DNA of 17,801 bases from Eubacteriaceae bacterium UBA1433 (GTDB lineage: Bacteria; Bacillota; Clostridia; Eubacteriales; UBA1433): NCBI GenBank assembly GCA_002329295.1, contig DCTT01000009.1, positions 44,748 through 62,548 of the forward strand. The letters run 5' to 3'. A program made the position numbers and the translations under genes. Every line of letters begins with the position of its first letter. Within the stretch, counting starts at the first letter, position 1. Below, in pieces: positions 7,934 to 15,784 of the stretch. Under the pieces are notes generated by a model. It saw only the letters and a program-made list of their open reading frames with translations, was not told where the DNA came from and searched no databases.

Positions 7934-9643
7934 TTAGCGGAGAAATACAGGTGCAAGTGAGGCTGCTTTCTTGTCAGGCAAATTCCAAAAAGCGATAGTG
8001 GCAGGGGAAGGATGAAGAGTAAGGGGATTGCGGTTAAAAACATATACGCGCAGATATTTTATTAACTGCTTATAAGGAAGAGCAGAATATTTCTCGGGAA
8101 ATAATGCCCGGTTGCGTTCTATCGCGTCAAACAAATCCGTTTTGATTAATTGCGGCAATGCGAGAGTTTTGGGCAGCGGCACGCGCATGGAAAGCAGGTA
8201 GTCAAATTGCAACAGCGTTAAGCAGATATCGCGGTCAACGGATTGGTTTGTTAAGAATTCCAACAAGATCGTATAAAGAGTCGGTTTGGATACCTTGCGT
8301 CGGAATAAATCTTTTTGAATAAAAAAAGAGGCCAAATCTTCAAAAAACGCAAAGGCATCTTCGGCATACAAATGAGGAATAACGTAGGCTAATGTATGCG
8401 AAAAACTCTGAGAATTTGCATATTTTTCTACCAGTTGTTCTAAGGCTTTCAGACGAAGGATTTCTTCAAAATTCAGCCAGGGCGTAGACAATACTTCATA
8501 GGGCGCTCGAGTTTCGTATACATATTGCTGTTTGTGGGCAATGTGTTCCATCGGTGAACCGCGCAAAATTTTTAAAAAGCCCAACTGCAGCATTTGTGCG
8601 CCCAAGGCGTAAACAAAATTAAAGGATGTGCGAAAGGATTCGTAGGTTTCATAGGGCAATCCGGCAATTAAATCAGTATGCAGATGAATGTTGCTGGTTT
8701 TGACCAGGCGTTTGACCGCAGTAGCAATACCGGTTAGATTGGTGGTACGGGACACGGCCTGTAAAGCTTTTTCGTTGGCGCTTTGTATGCCGATTTCCAG
8801 CTGCACAAAATCAGGCGGCATATTTTCCAGCAGCGCCAGATGTTCTTCAGTTAGCAAGTCGGCGGCAATTTCAAAATGAAAAGTCGTTGCAATGTTGTGT
8901 TCTTTGATAAACTGCCAAATGCGCAGCGCACGCCGGGCATCGACGTTAAATGTTCGATCCGTAAACTTGATGATCGGCATGCGGTGCCGAATGAAAAACG
9001 ATAATTCTCCATAGACTTTTTCAAGAGATTTCATGCGCAAAGTGTGCTCGTTGGCGGACAGGCAATAGGCGCAGGAAAAGGGGCAGCCGCGCATAGACTC
9101 GTAATATAAAATTTTATGGGCATAATCGGTTATGTTGCCGTCGTGATAAGGAAAAGCGATAGAATTCATCGGAATCAATTCTTCTATTTGAGGTGATAGC
9201 ATTACGTTCTTGTCTTGACGGTAGGCGATATTAGATACATTGCTTAGAGCATCCCCTGCGGTCAATGCTTGCAGCAACGCTGCAACGGGTTTTTCTCCTT
9301 CGCCAAGAACGATAATGTCGGCAGAGGTGTTTTGAGCGAGGAAAGAGGTGGCGCCGTAAGTAACTTCAGGGCCGCCGAGTACAATACGGCACTGGGGCAG
9401 CACTTTTTTTAGCGTATCAATGAGCTCTTTGACGTATTCCACATTAAAAATATAGACCGGGAAAAGGTATACATCTGCGCGCATGCCGAAAAGCTCGCCA
9501 ATTACAGCGTTCATCTGGTCATTGATGCTGTATTCGCTCAAGGTGCAATCAAAACCTTTTGCTGCGGCTTCAGCGCACAAAATATGGGCGGCAAGACAAG
9601 TATGAATAAATTGTGAATTGATAGCGCAAAAATGAAATTTCAT
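7934..9643 (-). CDS. B12-binding-domain radical SAM protein (DUF4080-type)
   Basis: A 569-residue cytoplasmic Fe-S enzyme of unknown reaction. Residues 1 to about 130 resemble the cobalamin-binding domain (start FCAINSQFIHTCLA, then VLGGPEVTYG and LGEGEKPVAALL) but lack the DxHxxG base-off His motif, as is usual in this subgroup. The radical SAM core follows with MRGCPFSCAYCLS: C187, C191 and C194 form the CxxxCxxC that holds the [4Fe-4S] cluster and SAM. Later core elements include IKFTDRTFN, FVQLEIGIQSAN and TDLIAGLPYET. The last 190 residues are a helical tail of the DUF4080 kind. Start is ATG 9641-9643 with AGGG 6 bases upstream. A possible extended -10 box (TGATAAAAT, minus strand, at 9675-9683) precedes it. 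It stands alone, divergent from the enolase-superfamily gene. Family is confident, substrate unknown. Confidence 0.92.
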   Translation of the reverse strand: MKFHFCAINSQFIHTCLAAHILCAEAAAKGFDCTLSEYSINDQMNAVIGELFGMRADVYLFPVYIFNVEYVKELIDTLKKVLPQCRIVLGGPEVTYGATSFLAQNTSADIIVLGEGEKPVAALLQALTAGDALSNVSNIAYRQDKNVMLSPQIEELIPMNSIAFPYHDGNITDYAHKILYYESMRGCPFSCAYCLSANEHTLRMKSLEKVYGELSFFIRHRMPIIKFTDRTFNVDARRALRIWQFIKEHNIATTFHFEIAADLLTEEHLALLENMPPDFVQLEIGIQSANEKALQAVSRTTNLTGIATAVKRLVKTSNIHLHTDLIAGLPYETYESFRTSFNFVYALGAQMLQLGFLKILRGSPMEHIAHKQQYVYETRAPYEVLSTPWLNFEEILRLKALEQLVEKYANSQSFSHTLAYVIPHLYAEDAFAFFEDLASFFIQKDLFRRKVSKPTLYTILLEFLTNQSVDRDICLTLLQFDYLLSMRVPLPKTLALPQLIKTDLFDAIERNRALFPEKYSALPYKQLIKYLRVYVFNRNPLTLHPSPATIAFWNLPDKKAASLAPVFLR

Positions 9644-9732
9644 TAAAAACCCTGTTTGTTATAAAAGTAGTTTCATTTTATCACGACATCGTAAAAAAGG
9701 GTAGTTGAAAGGCGCAAAAGAAGGCGAAACGT

Positions 9733-9760
9733 TTGACAATTTTTTTCGATAGAGTATACT
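9733..9760 (+). promoter_or_regulatory. Promoter of the enolase-superfamily gene
   Basis: TTGACA at 9733-9738, 16 bp, then TATACT at 9755-9760. It is followed by AGGAGG (9776-9781) and the ATG at 9789, giving a short untranslated leader of about 20 bases. Confidence 0.85.
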
Positions 9761-9788
9761 GAAAGTAAAGAAAACAGGAGGTACATAC

Positions 9789-11015
9789 ATGAAAATTACA
9801 AAAATTGATGTGATGATGTTAAAGCCGAATCAAAAGGTGGAAGGCACAGCGAGTGCGGGCAAAATTGACTGGGCCAATTTTGATCGAAATTGCCGACCTG
9901 TGGTTTGTCGTATTCACACGGATGAGGGCATTTACGGGGACGGGGAAGCCGGATTGGTCATGGTCGGAGTAGGGGGATTGGCAGCCGCAGGCATGATGCG
10001 TGACTTTGCGAAGATGATTATCGGCATGAATCCGTTAGATAACGAAATTATTTGGGACAGGCTCTACAAACAAGGTTATCTCACGCAAAACGGCGGACCC
10101 ATTGTGTATGCGGCTATTTCGGCGCTGGATATGGCGCTGTGGGACATTAAAGGCAAAGCCTTCAATACTTCTGTAGCACAACTGCTTGGCGGTGCGCGCA
10201 GAAAAGAAATGCGATGCTATGCCAGCCAGCTGCAGTTTGGTTGGGGCAAAGATCTCACGCCGGCCTTTTTGACACAGGATTATGCCGACAATGCAAAAAA
10301 AGCTGTTGAAGAAGGTTATGATGCCATTAAAATCGACTTTTTCACATTGGATCAGGACGGCAGCGGCTTTATCGACGATCAACGATGCGGATTGCTTGAA
10401 CCGTATTATGTGGATTTGGTAGAAGAACGCGTAGCAGCTGTGCGAGAAGCCATTGGTCCCAAGGTGGATTTGATTGTAGAAGCCCATTCCTTTACCGATG
10501 CGCTTGCTGCCGTTCAAATCGGCAACCGTATTGAAAAGTACAATATTTTTTATTATGAAGAAGCTTGTACGCCGACGCCGAAATTGCAAAAATATGTTTC
10601 TGACAATGTCAATATCCCCATGGGCGGCGGAGAGCGTATTTTTTCGCGTTGGCAGTATGAACCTTATATACGAGATATGTCTCTGCAGGTGTTGCAGCCT
10701 GATTTGGGCAACTGCGGCGGCATTACAGAAGCCAAAAAGATTGCCGATATGGCTTATGTGAGCGATGTGAGCATTCAAGCCCATACCTGCGGTACGCCGT
10801 TGATTGTGGCGGCTTCGCTGCATTTTGAATCGGTTATCCCGAACTTCGCCATTCATGAGCATCATGTAGTACAGTTCAGAGATTACATGGAGGATCTTTG
10901 TACGGCAAATTTTGTGCCTGAAAATGGAAAACTGAAACTGCCCGAAGGCGTGGGATTTGGTGTGGAATTCAGTGAATTTGCGTTGAAGAACTGCGACAAG
11001 TGGACAGTAGAATAA
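9789..11015 (+). CDS. Enolase-superfamily protein, mandelate racemase/dehydratase group
   Basis: A 408-residue member of the mandelate racemase/muconate lactonizing group, probably a sugar-acid dehydratase. It has an N-terminal capping domain (to about residue 125, ending ALDMALWDIKGKAFN) and then the barrel. The base candidate on strand 2 is K181 in IKIDF. Metal ligands in order are E231 in LIVEAHSF (with H233 beside it), E257/E258 in YYEEACTP and E282 in GGGERIFSR. H332 in QAHTCGTPL is the likely second base, and ASLHFE follows. The E-x-H, GER and HTCGTP set resembles galactonate/gluconate-type dehydratases more than racemases, though the first ligand is Glu rather than the common Asp and the exact acid sugar cannot be assigned. 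Start ATG with AGGAGG 7 bases upstream. Monocistronic, with its own promoter and terminator and no sugar-acid kinase, aldolase or dedicated transporter beside it. Confidence 0.9.
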   Translation: MKITKIDVMMLKPNQKVEGTASAGKIDWANFDRNCRPVVCRIHTDEGIYGDGEAGLVMVGVGGLAAAGMMRDFAKMIIGMNPLDNEIIWDRLYKQGYLTQNGGPIVYAAISALDMALWDIKGKAFNTSVAQLLGGARRKEMRCYASQLQFGWGKDLTPAFLTQDYADNAKKAVEEGYDAIKIDFFTLDQDGSGFIDDQRCGLLEPYYVDLVEERVAAVREAIGPKVDLIVEAHSFTDALAAVQIGNRIEKYNIFYYEEACTPTPKLQKYVSDNVNIPMGGGERIFSRWQYEPYIRDMSLQVLQPDLGNCGGITEAKKIADMAYVSDVSIQAHTCGTPLIVAASLHFESVIPNFAIHEHHVVQFRDYMEDLCTANFVPENGKLKLPEGVGFGVEFSEFALKNCDKWTVE

Positions 11016-11026
11016 ACTGAAACCGT

Positions 11027-11065
11027 AAAAGCATATCCGCACGATTATCGGCGGATATGCTTTTT
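11027..11065 (+). terminator. Intrinsic terminator of the enolase-superfamily gene
   Basis: A stem of 14 bp (arm AAAAGCATATCCGC at 11027-11040, complement at 11051-11064), a 10-base loop and a run of five T. It begins 12 bases after the stop codon. Confidence 0.88.
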
Positions 11066-11093
11066 GTATGCATTGTAAATTTTTTTCATCACC

Positions 11094-11122
11094 TTGCACC
11101 GTATGTAAAAGAATAGTATGAT
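11094..11122 (+). promoter_or_regulatory. Candidate promoter of the CYTH-CHAD gene
   Basis: TTGCAC at 11094-11099, 17 bp, then TATGAT at 11117-11122. It lies between the upstream terminator and the ATG at 11179. The -10 box is good, the -35 box moderate. Confidence 0.6.
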
Positions 11123-11178
11123 ACAAGTATAGATTATGACGTAAATACTTTGTCTTGCGGTATTTTTGGAGGTAAAAT

Positions 11179-12672
11179 ATGTCTCAATCCAAAGAGATCG
11201 AGTTAAAATTTCAATTGAGCAGTCCCAAAGAAATCAGAGCGATACTGGCGGACGAGTTATTTGCGGGTCAGGAGAAAAAAGAAGCAACTACACTCTATTC
11301 TACGTATTATGATACAGAGGATCTGCGGCTGAATCAAAATAAAATCGCCTATCGCATTCGAAAAACGGCTGAGGGACTGGAGGCGACAGCAAAAAGCGGT
11401 ATCGATGACAGCAAAGGATTGTTTGTGCGCAACGAATGGAATGCGCCGATACGGACGAGACGGTTTTCGTCGCAGGTCTTTGCCGGGACGCCCATTGGTG
11501 TAAAGTTATTTGAAATTGTGGGCAACGCCGAGGTGAAACCGTTGTTTCGCACGCAATTCAAAAGAACGGTCATCAACTACGAAAAAGACGACCTGTCGGC
11601 GGAGATTGCTTTTGACCAGGGGAAAATATTGGCACAGGAAGGAAAGCAAGAAGCCATATTGGAAATGGAAATGGAGCTGAAGGCAGGTGACATCAATCAA
11701 CTTTTGGTCTTGGGACAAGCTATTGCTTTCAAATATCCGTTGCATTTCGGTCTCCAAAGCAAATACGAACGCGGATTGATATTATCGGGCATTGAAACGG
11801 CACCGCTGCCTTCACCCGACGTACAAATCGAAAAAGACGAAAGTCTGCAATCGGGAATTCAAAAAATGATGTCGGCGGCTTTTCAAACCATATTATATAT
11901 GCATCAATGGTTTTTGCTCTCACCTCAGGAGGTAGAGTCGGTGCATCAGCTACGGGTATCCATTCGTCAACTGCGCTCGCTATGTTCTTTTGTCAAACCC
12001 TTTGTGGAAGAAGAACCCTACACCCAAGTGCAAAGTCTGCTTCGGGAAATGGCGCAGCAATTGACTGAGATGCGCGAGATGGATGTATTGGCAGAGGAAT
12101 ATATGCAAGCTGCCGAAAATGCAAAAGGATTTTTGAATAAACAAAGCGCGCTATTAAAAATGATTGGCGAAAAAAGACTGTCAGAGCAGGAACAGATACA
12201 TACCGCTTTTCTAAGCGGGGTCAATACCCCCAAACTGCTTGCCGTCCTTGCCTGGATTTATGAACCGCATTGGAAAAAAGAGCATGCGCAGGTACCCTTC
12301 GAAGCTTATGTGGACGAACAAATTGCCAAGCGAAAAAAGAAAATTTCCCGTGCGCTGAAAACCATCGATATGCACCAAATTGAACAAGTGCATCCCGTGC
12401 GCATTCAAGGCAAAAAATTGCGCTACTTGCTGAAAGTGATGAAAAAGCAATTAAAAAAACCACAACTGCGTCTGTTAAAAGATTTAGATGTATTGCAAGA
12501 GCTTCTCGGAAGTATTTGCGATATTGAAGTACAAATTCCCTATTTAAAATCATTCGGTGTCGGTAGCCGAAGCATAAAATTGCACAAAGAGCTTGCACTG
12601 ATGGCCGGGTATCGGTTGTCCAGATTGGACGGCATGCATGAAGAGGCAAAGAACTTTCGATTTTCCGATTGA
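11179..12672 (+). CDS. CYTH and CHAD domain protein
   Basis: A 497-residue soluble protein. Residues 1 to about 205 are a CYTH domain, the triphosphate tunnel fold, opening with the diagnostic ExExK motif as KEIELKF. Charged strand residues such as YRIRKT, EATAKS and EMEMEL suit a triphosphate- and metal-binding tunnel. Residues from about 225 to 490 are a CHAD domain: an alpha-helical, basic and histidine-rich unit with repeated motifs HQLRVSIRQLRS near its start and HPVRIQGKKLRYLL in its second half, the HxxR(K)-type pattern known to bind polyphosphate. Proteins with this order are found as triphosphatases or polyphosphate-linked proteins; the sequence supports binding of inorganic polyphosphate or triphosphate, while actual catalysis is inference. 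Start ATG with GGAGG 6 bases upstream. No ppk or ppx gene is adjacent. Confidence 0.92.
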   Translation: MSQSKEIELKFQLSSPKEIRAILADELFAGQEKKEATTLYSTYYDTEDLRLNQNKIAYRIRKTAEGLEATAKSGIDDSKGLFVRNEWNAPIRTRRFSSQVFAGTPIGVKLFEIVGNAEVKPLFRTQFKRTVINYEKDDLSAEIAFDQGKILAQEGKQEAILEMEMELKAGDINQLLVLGQAIAFKYPLHFGLQSKYERGLILSGIETAPLPSPDVQIEKDESLQSGIQKMMSAAFQTILYMHQWFLLSPQEVESVHQLRVSIRQLRSLCSFVKPFVEEEPYTQVQSLLREMAQQLTEMREMDVLAEEYMQAAENAKGFLNKQSALLKMIGEKRLSEQEQIHTAFLSGVNTPKLLAVLAWIYEPHWKKEHAQVPFEAYVDEQIAKRKKKISRALKTIDMHQIEQVHPVRIQGKKLRYLLKVMKKQLKKPQLRLLKDLDVLQELLGSICDIEVQIPYLKSFGVGSRSIKLHKELALMAGYRLSRLDGMHEEAKNFRFSD

Positions 12673-12713
12673 ACGTTTTTATAAATCAAAAAGTTAATAG
12701 CTTGAGCAAAAAA

Positions 12714-12742
12714 TGGTCTCACAAGTTACTTGATGATATAAT
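12714..12742 (+). promoter_or_regulatory. Extended -10 promoter without an adjacent gene
   Basis: TATAAT at 12737-12742 is preceded by TGA, giving the extended -10 form TGATATAAT. The -35 position (12714-12719, TGGTCT) matches only in part. It starts about 40 bases after the CYTH-CHAD stop, and transcription would begin near 12749. Confidence 0.55.
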
Positions 12743-12748
12743 AATATA

Positions 12749-12845
12749 GAATAAATATACCGTCTTAAAAAGGGGTCTCCTTTGCTAAACTGCTTTCAAT
12801 AGAATCTAAAATAAACGGCTGAGGAAATTGTTTTCGGCCGTTTTT
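12749..12845 (+). ncRNA. Candidate short transcript or regulatory leader
   Basis: This is the stretch between the promoter at 12714-12742 and the terminator at 12813-12845, about 97 bases. It holds a small hairpin (AAAGG/CCTTT, 12769-12783) and a possible six-codon frame, TTG 12782 to TAG 12802 (M-L-N-C-F-Q), with AAGGGG 6 bases upstream. It matches no RNA family I can recognise. It could be a small RNA, an attenuator for the transporter gene at 12968, or a chance arrangement in which the terminator simply serves the CYTH-CHAD gene. Confidence 0.3.
12813..12845 (+). terminator. Intrinsic terminator in the CYTH-CHAD/MFS gap
   Basis: AAACGGC (12813-12819) pairs with GCCGTTT (12837-12843), and the stem extends inward through wobble pairs to about 13 bp with a 5-base loop. 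A run of five T overlaps its end. It lies 140 bases after the CYTH-CHAD stop. Confidence 0.75.
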
Positions 12846-12967
12846 GTATGCACGGACTTCTTGACCGATGTTGCACAGTATCTGCATGCAAAGCAATACT
12901 CAAGTGCAAGATGAAACAAAATCCGCAATGTATTCTTAATGTTTTCTCTTAAGAGGAGTGAAAAAAC

Positions 12968-14203
12968 ATGGCAACGAAAAAAACGCCTGAATTTAGAACG
13001 GCCGTACAGATCATTCTGGTTTTCGGCATTATCAGCATGTTGGCCGATATGGTATATGAAGGCGCTCGAAGCGCCAACAGTCAATATTTTGAACTGTTGG
13101 GTATTACGGCCACGCAAGTGGGTCTTGCTTTCGGCATCGGGGAATTTATAGGCTACGGTCTTAGATTGCTTGCCGGTGTTGCATCGGATAAGAGCGGCAG
13201 ATACTGGCTGTTTATTTTTCTCGGGTACGGAATTTTGATTGCGGTGCCGTTTATGGGGTTTGCAAAAAACTGGCATATATTGGTAACATTGGTTTTTTTG
13301 GAACGTATCGGCAAAGCGTTGCGCAATCCCGCGAAAGATACGATTCTATCGGGTGTGGCGCAAAATCAGGTGGGCATCGGTTTTGCTTTCGGGCTGCAAG
13401 AGGCCTTAGACCAAATCGGCGCTTTTGCGGGACCGTTGATATTTACGCTGGTGTTTTTTATCAGCGGTAAAAACGGTTTGGCTGAATATCAAACAAGTTA
13501 TCGCTTGTTGTTGATTCCTTTTGTTTTTTTGATGTTGTTTCTTTTTTATGCAAAAAGAAAAATCACTTCGGGCAATTTATTGCCCCAAGCGAAGATGCAG
13601 TCGTACAAAAACGAAAAACTGCAACCGATTTTTTGGAATTATACAGCGTTTTTGTTTTTTTGTACGGTCGGATTGGTCAATTTCAGCTTAATCGGCTATC
13701 ATTTAAAAACCGAGCAGGTGCTGGCAGACGGCCGCATTATATTGCTGTATTCCGTAGCGATGCTCATAGATGCCATCGTCTCTTTGATAATCGGAAAAAT
13801 CTACGACCGTTTAAAAGAAAAAACCGGATGCAAGACGAGCGGTTTATCGCTTCTTTTGTTTGTCCCCTTGATTACGCTGGTACTGCCGTTTTTCGCACTC
13901 AGCACGGGTGTTTCTTATGTGGTTATCGGCATGATTATTTTCGGAGCCATCATGGGAACGCACGAGACAATCATGCGTTCGGCCATTGCCGATATGACGC
14001 CGTTTTATAAGCGGGGAACGGGATACGGTATCTTTAATGCCGTGTACGGGTTGGGATTTTTATTGAGCGCATATGGAATGGGACGGCTGTATGACCTGCG
14101 CATGCAAACGATGATTGTCATTTTTGCCTGTATTTCACAGGCGGTAGCGGTGTTCTTCTTTTTCAGAATGAAACGAATCATGAAACATGATATGCGCATA
14201 TAA
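12968..14203 (+). CDS. Major facilitator superfamily transporter, substrate unknown
   Basis: A 411-residue membrane protein with about 12 hydrophobic helices in two halves joined by a basic central loop (about residues 195-220), the standard MFS layout and length. The loop between helices 2 and 3 carries motif A in the form GVASDKSGRYW. The stretch ERIGKALRNPAKDTILS after helix 4 is characteristic of one bacterial MFS branch of unassigned substrate. In the second half, the loop IGKIYDRLKEKTG echoes motif A. Start ATG 12968 with AGAGGAG 9 bases upstream; an overlapping plus-strand frame (12939-13151) is a shadow. It is convergent with argH, and the two share the terminator at 14329-14362. Confidence 0.9.
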   Translation: MATKKTPEFRTAVQIILVFGIISMLADMVYEGARSANSQYFELLGITATQVGLAFGIGEFIGYGLRLLAGVASDKSGRYWLFIFLGYGILIAVPFMGFAKNWHILVTLVFLERIGKALRNPAKDTILSGVAQNQVGIGFAFGLQEALDQIGAFAGPLIFTLVFFISGKNGLAEYQTSYRLLLIPFVFLMLFLFYAKRKITSGNLLPQAKMQSYKNEKLQPIFWNYTAFLFFCTVGLVNFSLIGYHLKTEQVLADGRIILLYSVAMLIDAIVSLIIGKIYDRLKEKTGCKTSGLSLLLFVPLITLVLPFFALSTGVSYVVIGMIIFGAIMGTHETIMRSAIADMTPFYKRGTGYGIFNAVYGLGFLLSAYGMGRLYDLRMQTMIVIFACISQAVAVFFFFRMKRIMKHDMRI

Positions 14204-14328
14204 AAGAATATTCCGACATGTCTTTTCGTTACCTTGACAATGAGACTTTTTGTCTTTTTTAAAAAACAGTATTGTGTTTATGGTATCAAAACCGAACAGC
14301 TTTCAAAGATGTTTTGTAAAAATAGCCC

Positions 14329-14362
14329 AACAAAAAAGAAGCGGTACCGCTTCTTTTTTGTT
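14329..14362. terminator. Bidirectional terminator between MFS gene and argH
   Basis: A perfect 34-base inverted repeat centred on 14345/14346, with G+C-rich core GAAGCGGTACCGCTTC and A-run and T-run arms. It forms an intrinsic terminator on both strands. It ends 23 bases from the argH stop and serves the convergent MFS gene from the other side. Confidence 0.92.
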
Positions 14363-14385
14363 AAGACTATGCAAGGAAAAAAGAT

Positions 14386-15783
14386 TTAAAACGTTGCGCT
14401 GCCTTTATATGCAGCCAAACGTTGAAGGTATTTTTCTAAACTGACCTCTACCATCTCAGGGGCGGGAGAACCGATTTGATTGCGTGAGGCAAGGGAGTTT
14501 TCCAAGGTAACGGCCTCTAATAGACCGGCATCAAAATCAGCATGAATCGTCGCAATTTCCTCTGTCGTGAGATGGTGGAAATAGATATTTTTGTCAATAC
14601 AGTAATTGACGAGCTTTGCCGCCGCGCTATACGCATCGCGAAAGGGAATGCCTTTTTTGACCAAGTAATCAGCGGCATCCACGGCGGTAATATAGCTGTC
14701 TTTTGCCGATAGATACATTGCTTCTTTATGAATGATGAGGGTTTTGTGCATTGCCGTAAAAATATGTAAAGAAGACAGTGTGGTATTCACAGCATCAAAG
14801 AAATTTTCTTTGTCTTCCTGCATATCTTTATTGTAGGTTAACGGCAGGGCTTTCATCGTGGTGAGCATTTGCAGCAGAGAGCCGTAGATGCGTCCTGTTT
14901 TGCCGCGAATCAGCTCGGCCATGTCGGGGTTTCGTTTTTGCGGCATCATGCTGGAGCCCGAGGAGTATGCCTGCGCCACGCTCAGAAAGCCGAACTGCTC
15001 CGAAGAAAACAAAATTAGCTCTTCGCAGTAACGACTCATGTGCATGCAAATCATACTCATGGCATATAAAAAATCCAAAATATAATCTCGGTCAGCTACG
15101 CCGTCCAAGCTGTTATAGGTAATATCTTCAAAGCCTAACTGCTCTGCCACATACATGCGGTCAATGTCGTAGGTATTTCCGCAGCAAGCGCCGCTGCCAA
15201 GCGGCATATTGGCAAGACAAGTTTCTTCTACCAAAGTCACTTTTCGCAAATCCCGCAAAAACATCTCAATATAAGCACAAAGATAATGCCCGTAGGTAGA
15301 AGGTTGCGCCTTGCGCAAGTGCGTAAAAGCGGGCATGATGGTCTTTGTGTGTGCTTGCGCCGTTTGAATCAATGCATCAATGAGCTCAACGAGCGCCTTT
15401 TGCATCTCTTTGACCTGATCCAGCACATAAAGCTTCATATCCAGTGCAACTTGGTCGTTGCGACTGCGCCCTGTGTGCATTTTTTTTGCCGCCGCGCCTA
15501 TCTTTTCGGTCAAATATAGTTCTACAAAAGAATGAATATCCTCATAGGTTTCGTCAATGACAACAGTGCCGTTTTCAATGTCGGTCAAGAGCGTTTTCAA
15601 CGCATCGACAATCCGATTGCCTTCATCGTTTGTGATAATTTGCTGTTTTGCCAGCATATTCACATGGGCAATAGTGCCTTGAATGTCATAGCGATACAGC
15701 CGTTTATCAAAATCGATGGATCGGTTAAAGGCATCAGCCAGGCTGTCGATATCCGTTGAAAATACGTTTTGCCAAAGTTTCAT
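14386..15783 (-). CDS. argH: Argininosuccinate lyase
   Basis: Cleaves argininosuccinate to arginine and fumarate, the last step of arginine synthesis; a cytoplasmic homotetramer of the fumarase/aspartase superfamily. The 465-residue length is normal. Visible motifs are IHSFVELYLTEKIG, HTGRSRNDQVALDM (region 1), FTHLRKAQPSTYGHYL (region 2) and the superfamily signature GSSMMPQKRNPD, with the mobile-loop Ser pair at S277-S278. The start is ATG 15781-15783, only one base after the argG stop, with AAGGA 8 bases upstream inside the end of argG, so translation is probably coupled. It forms an argGH operon with the preceding gene and ends at a strong terminator. Confidence 0.98.
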   Translation of the reverse strand: MKLWQNVFSTDIDSLADAFNRSIDFDKRLYRYDIQGTIAHVNMLAKQQIITNDEGNRIVDALKTLLTDIENGTVVIDETYEDIHSFVELYLTEKIGAAAKKMHTGRSRNDQVALDMKLYVLDQVKEMQKALVELIDALIQTAQAHTKTIMPAFTHLRKAQPSTYGHYLCAYIEMFLRDLRKVTLVEETCLANMPLGSGACCGNTYDIDRMYVAEQLGFEDITYNSLDGVADRDYILDFLYAMSMICMHMSRYCEELILFSSEQFGFLSVAQAYSSGSSMMPQKRNPDMAELIRGKTGRIYGSLLQMLTTMKALPLTYNKDMQEDKENFFDAVNTTLSSLHIFTAMHKTLIIHKEAMYLSAKDSYITAVDAADYLVKKGIPFRDAYSAAAKLVNYCIDKNIYFHHLTTEEIATIHADFDAGLLEAVTLENSLASRNQIGSPAPEMVEVSLEKYLQRLAAYKGSATF

Positions 15784-15784
15784 A

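Larger units (their letters stand above)
12673..12967. other. Intergenic region CYTH-CHAD to MFS
   Basis: 295 bp without an ordinary gene. It holds the orphan promoter and terminator described separately. From 12846 it has a weak promoter candidate for the transporter (TTGCAC 12871-12876, 18 bp, AATACT 12895-12900) and the ribosome binding site AGAGGAG at 12952-12958. Confidence 0.5.

Noticed and set aside
10035..11126. 363-codon minus-strand frame opposite the enolase-superfamily gene
   Set aside because: Antisense to a well-supported gene with intact active-site residues, and the product shows no recognisable motif.
14234..14262. TTGACA at about 14234 and the small AGAC/GTCT hairpin after it
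   Set aside because: No acceptable -10 box follows at 16-18 bp and there is no gene to serve; the 4-bp stem is too short next to the strong terminator downstream.
14250..14444. 64-codon plus-strand frame between the MFS gene and argH
   Set aside because: It crosses the bidirectional terminator and overlaps the argH 3' end; composition is not protein-like and no ribosome site is convincing.
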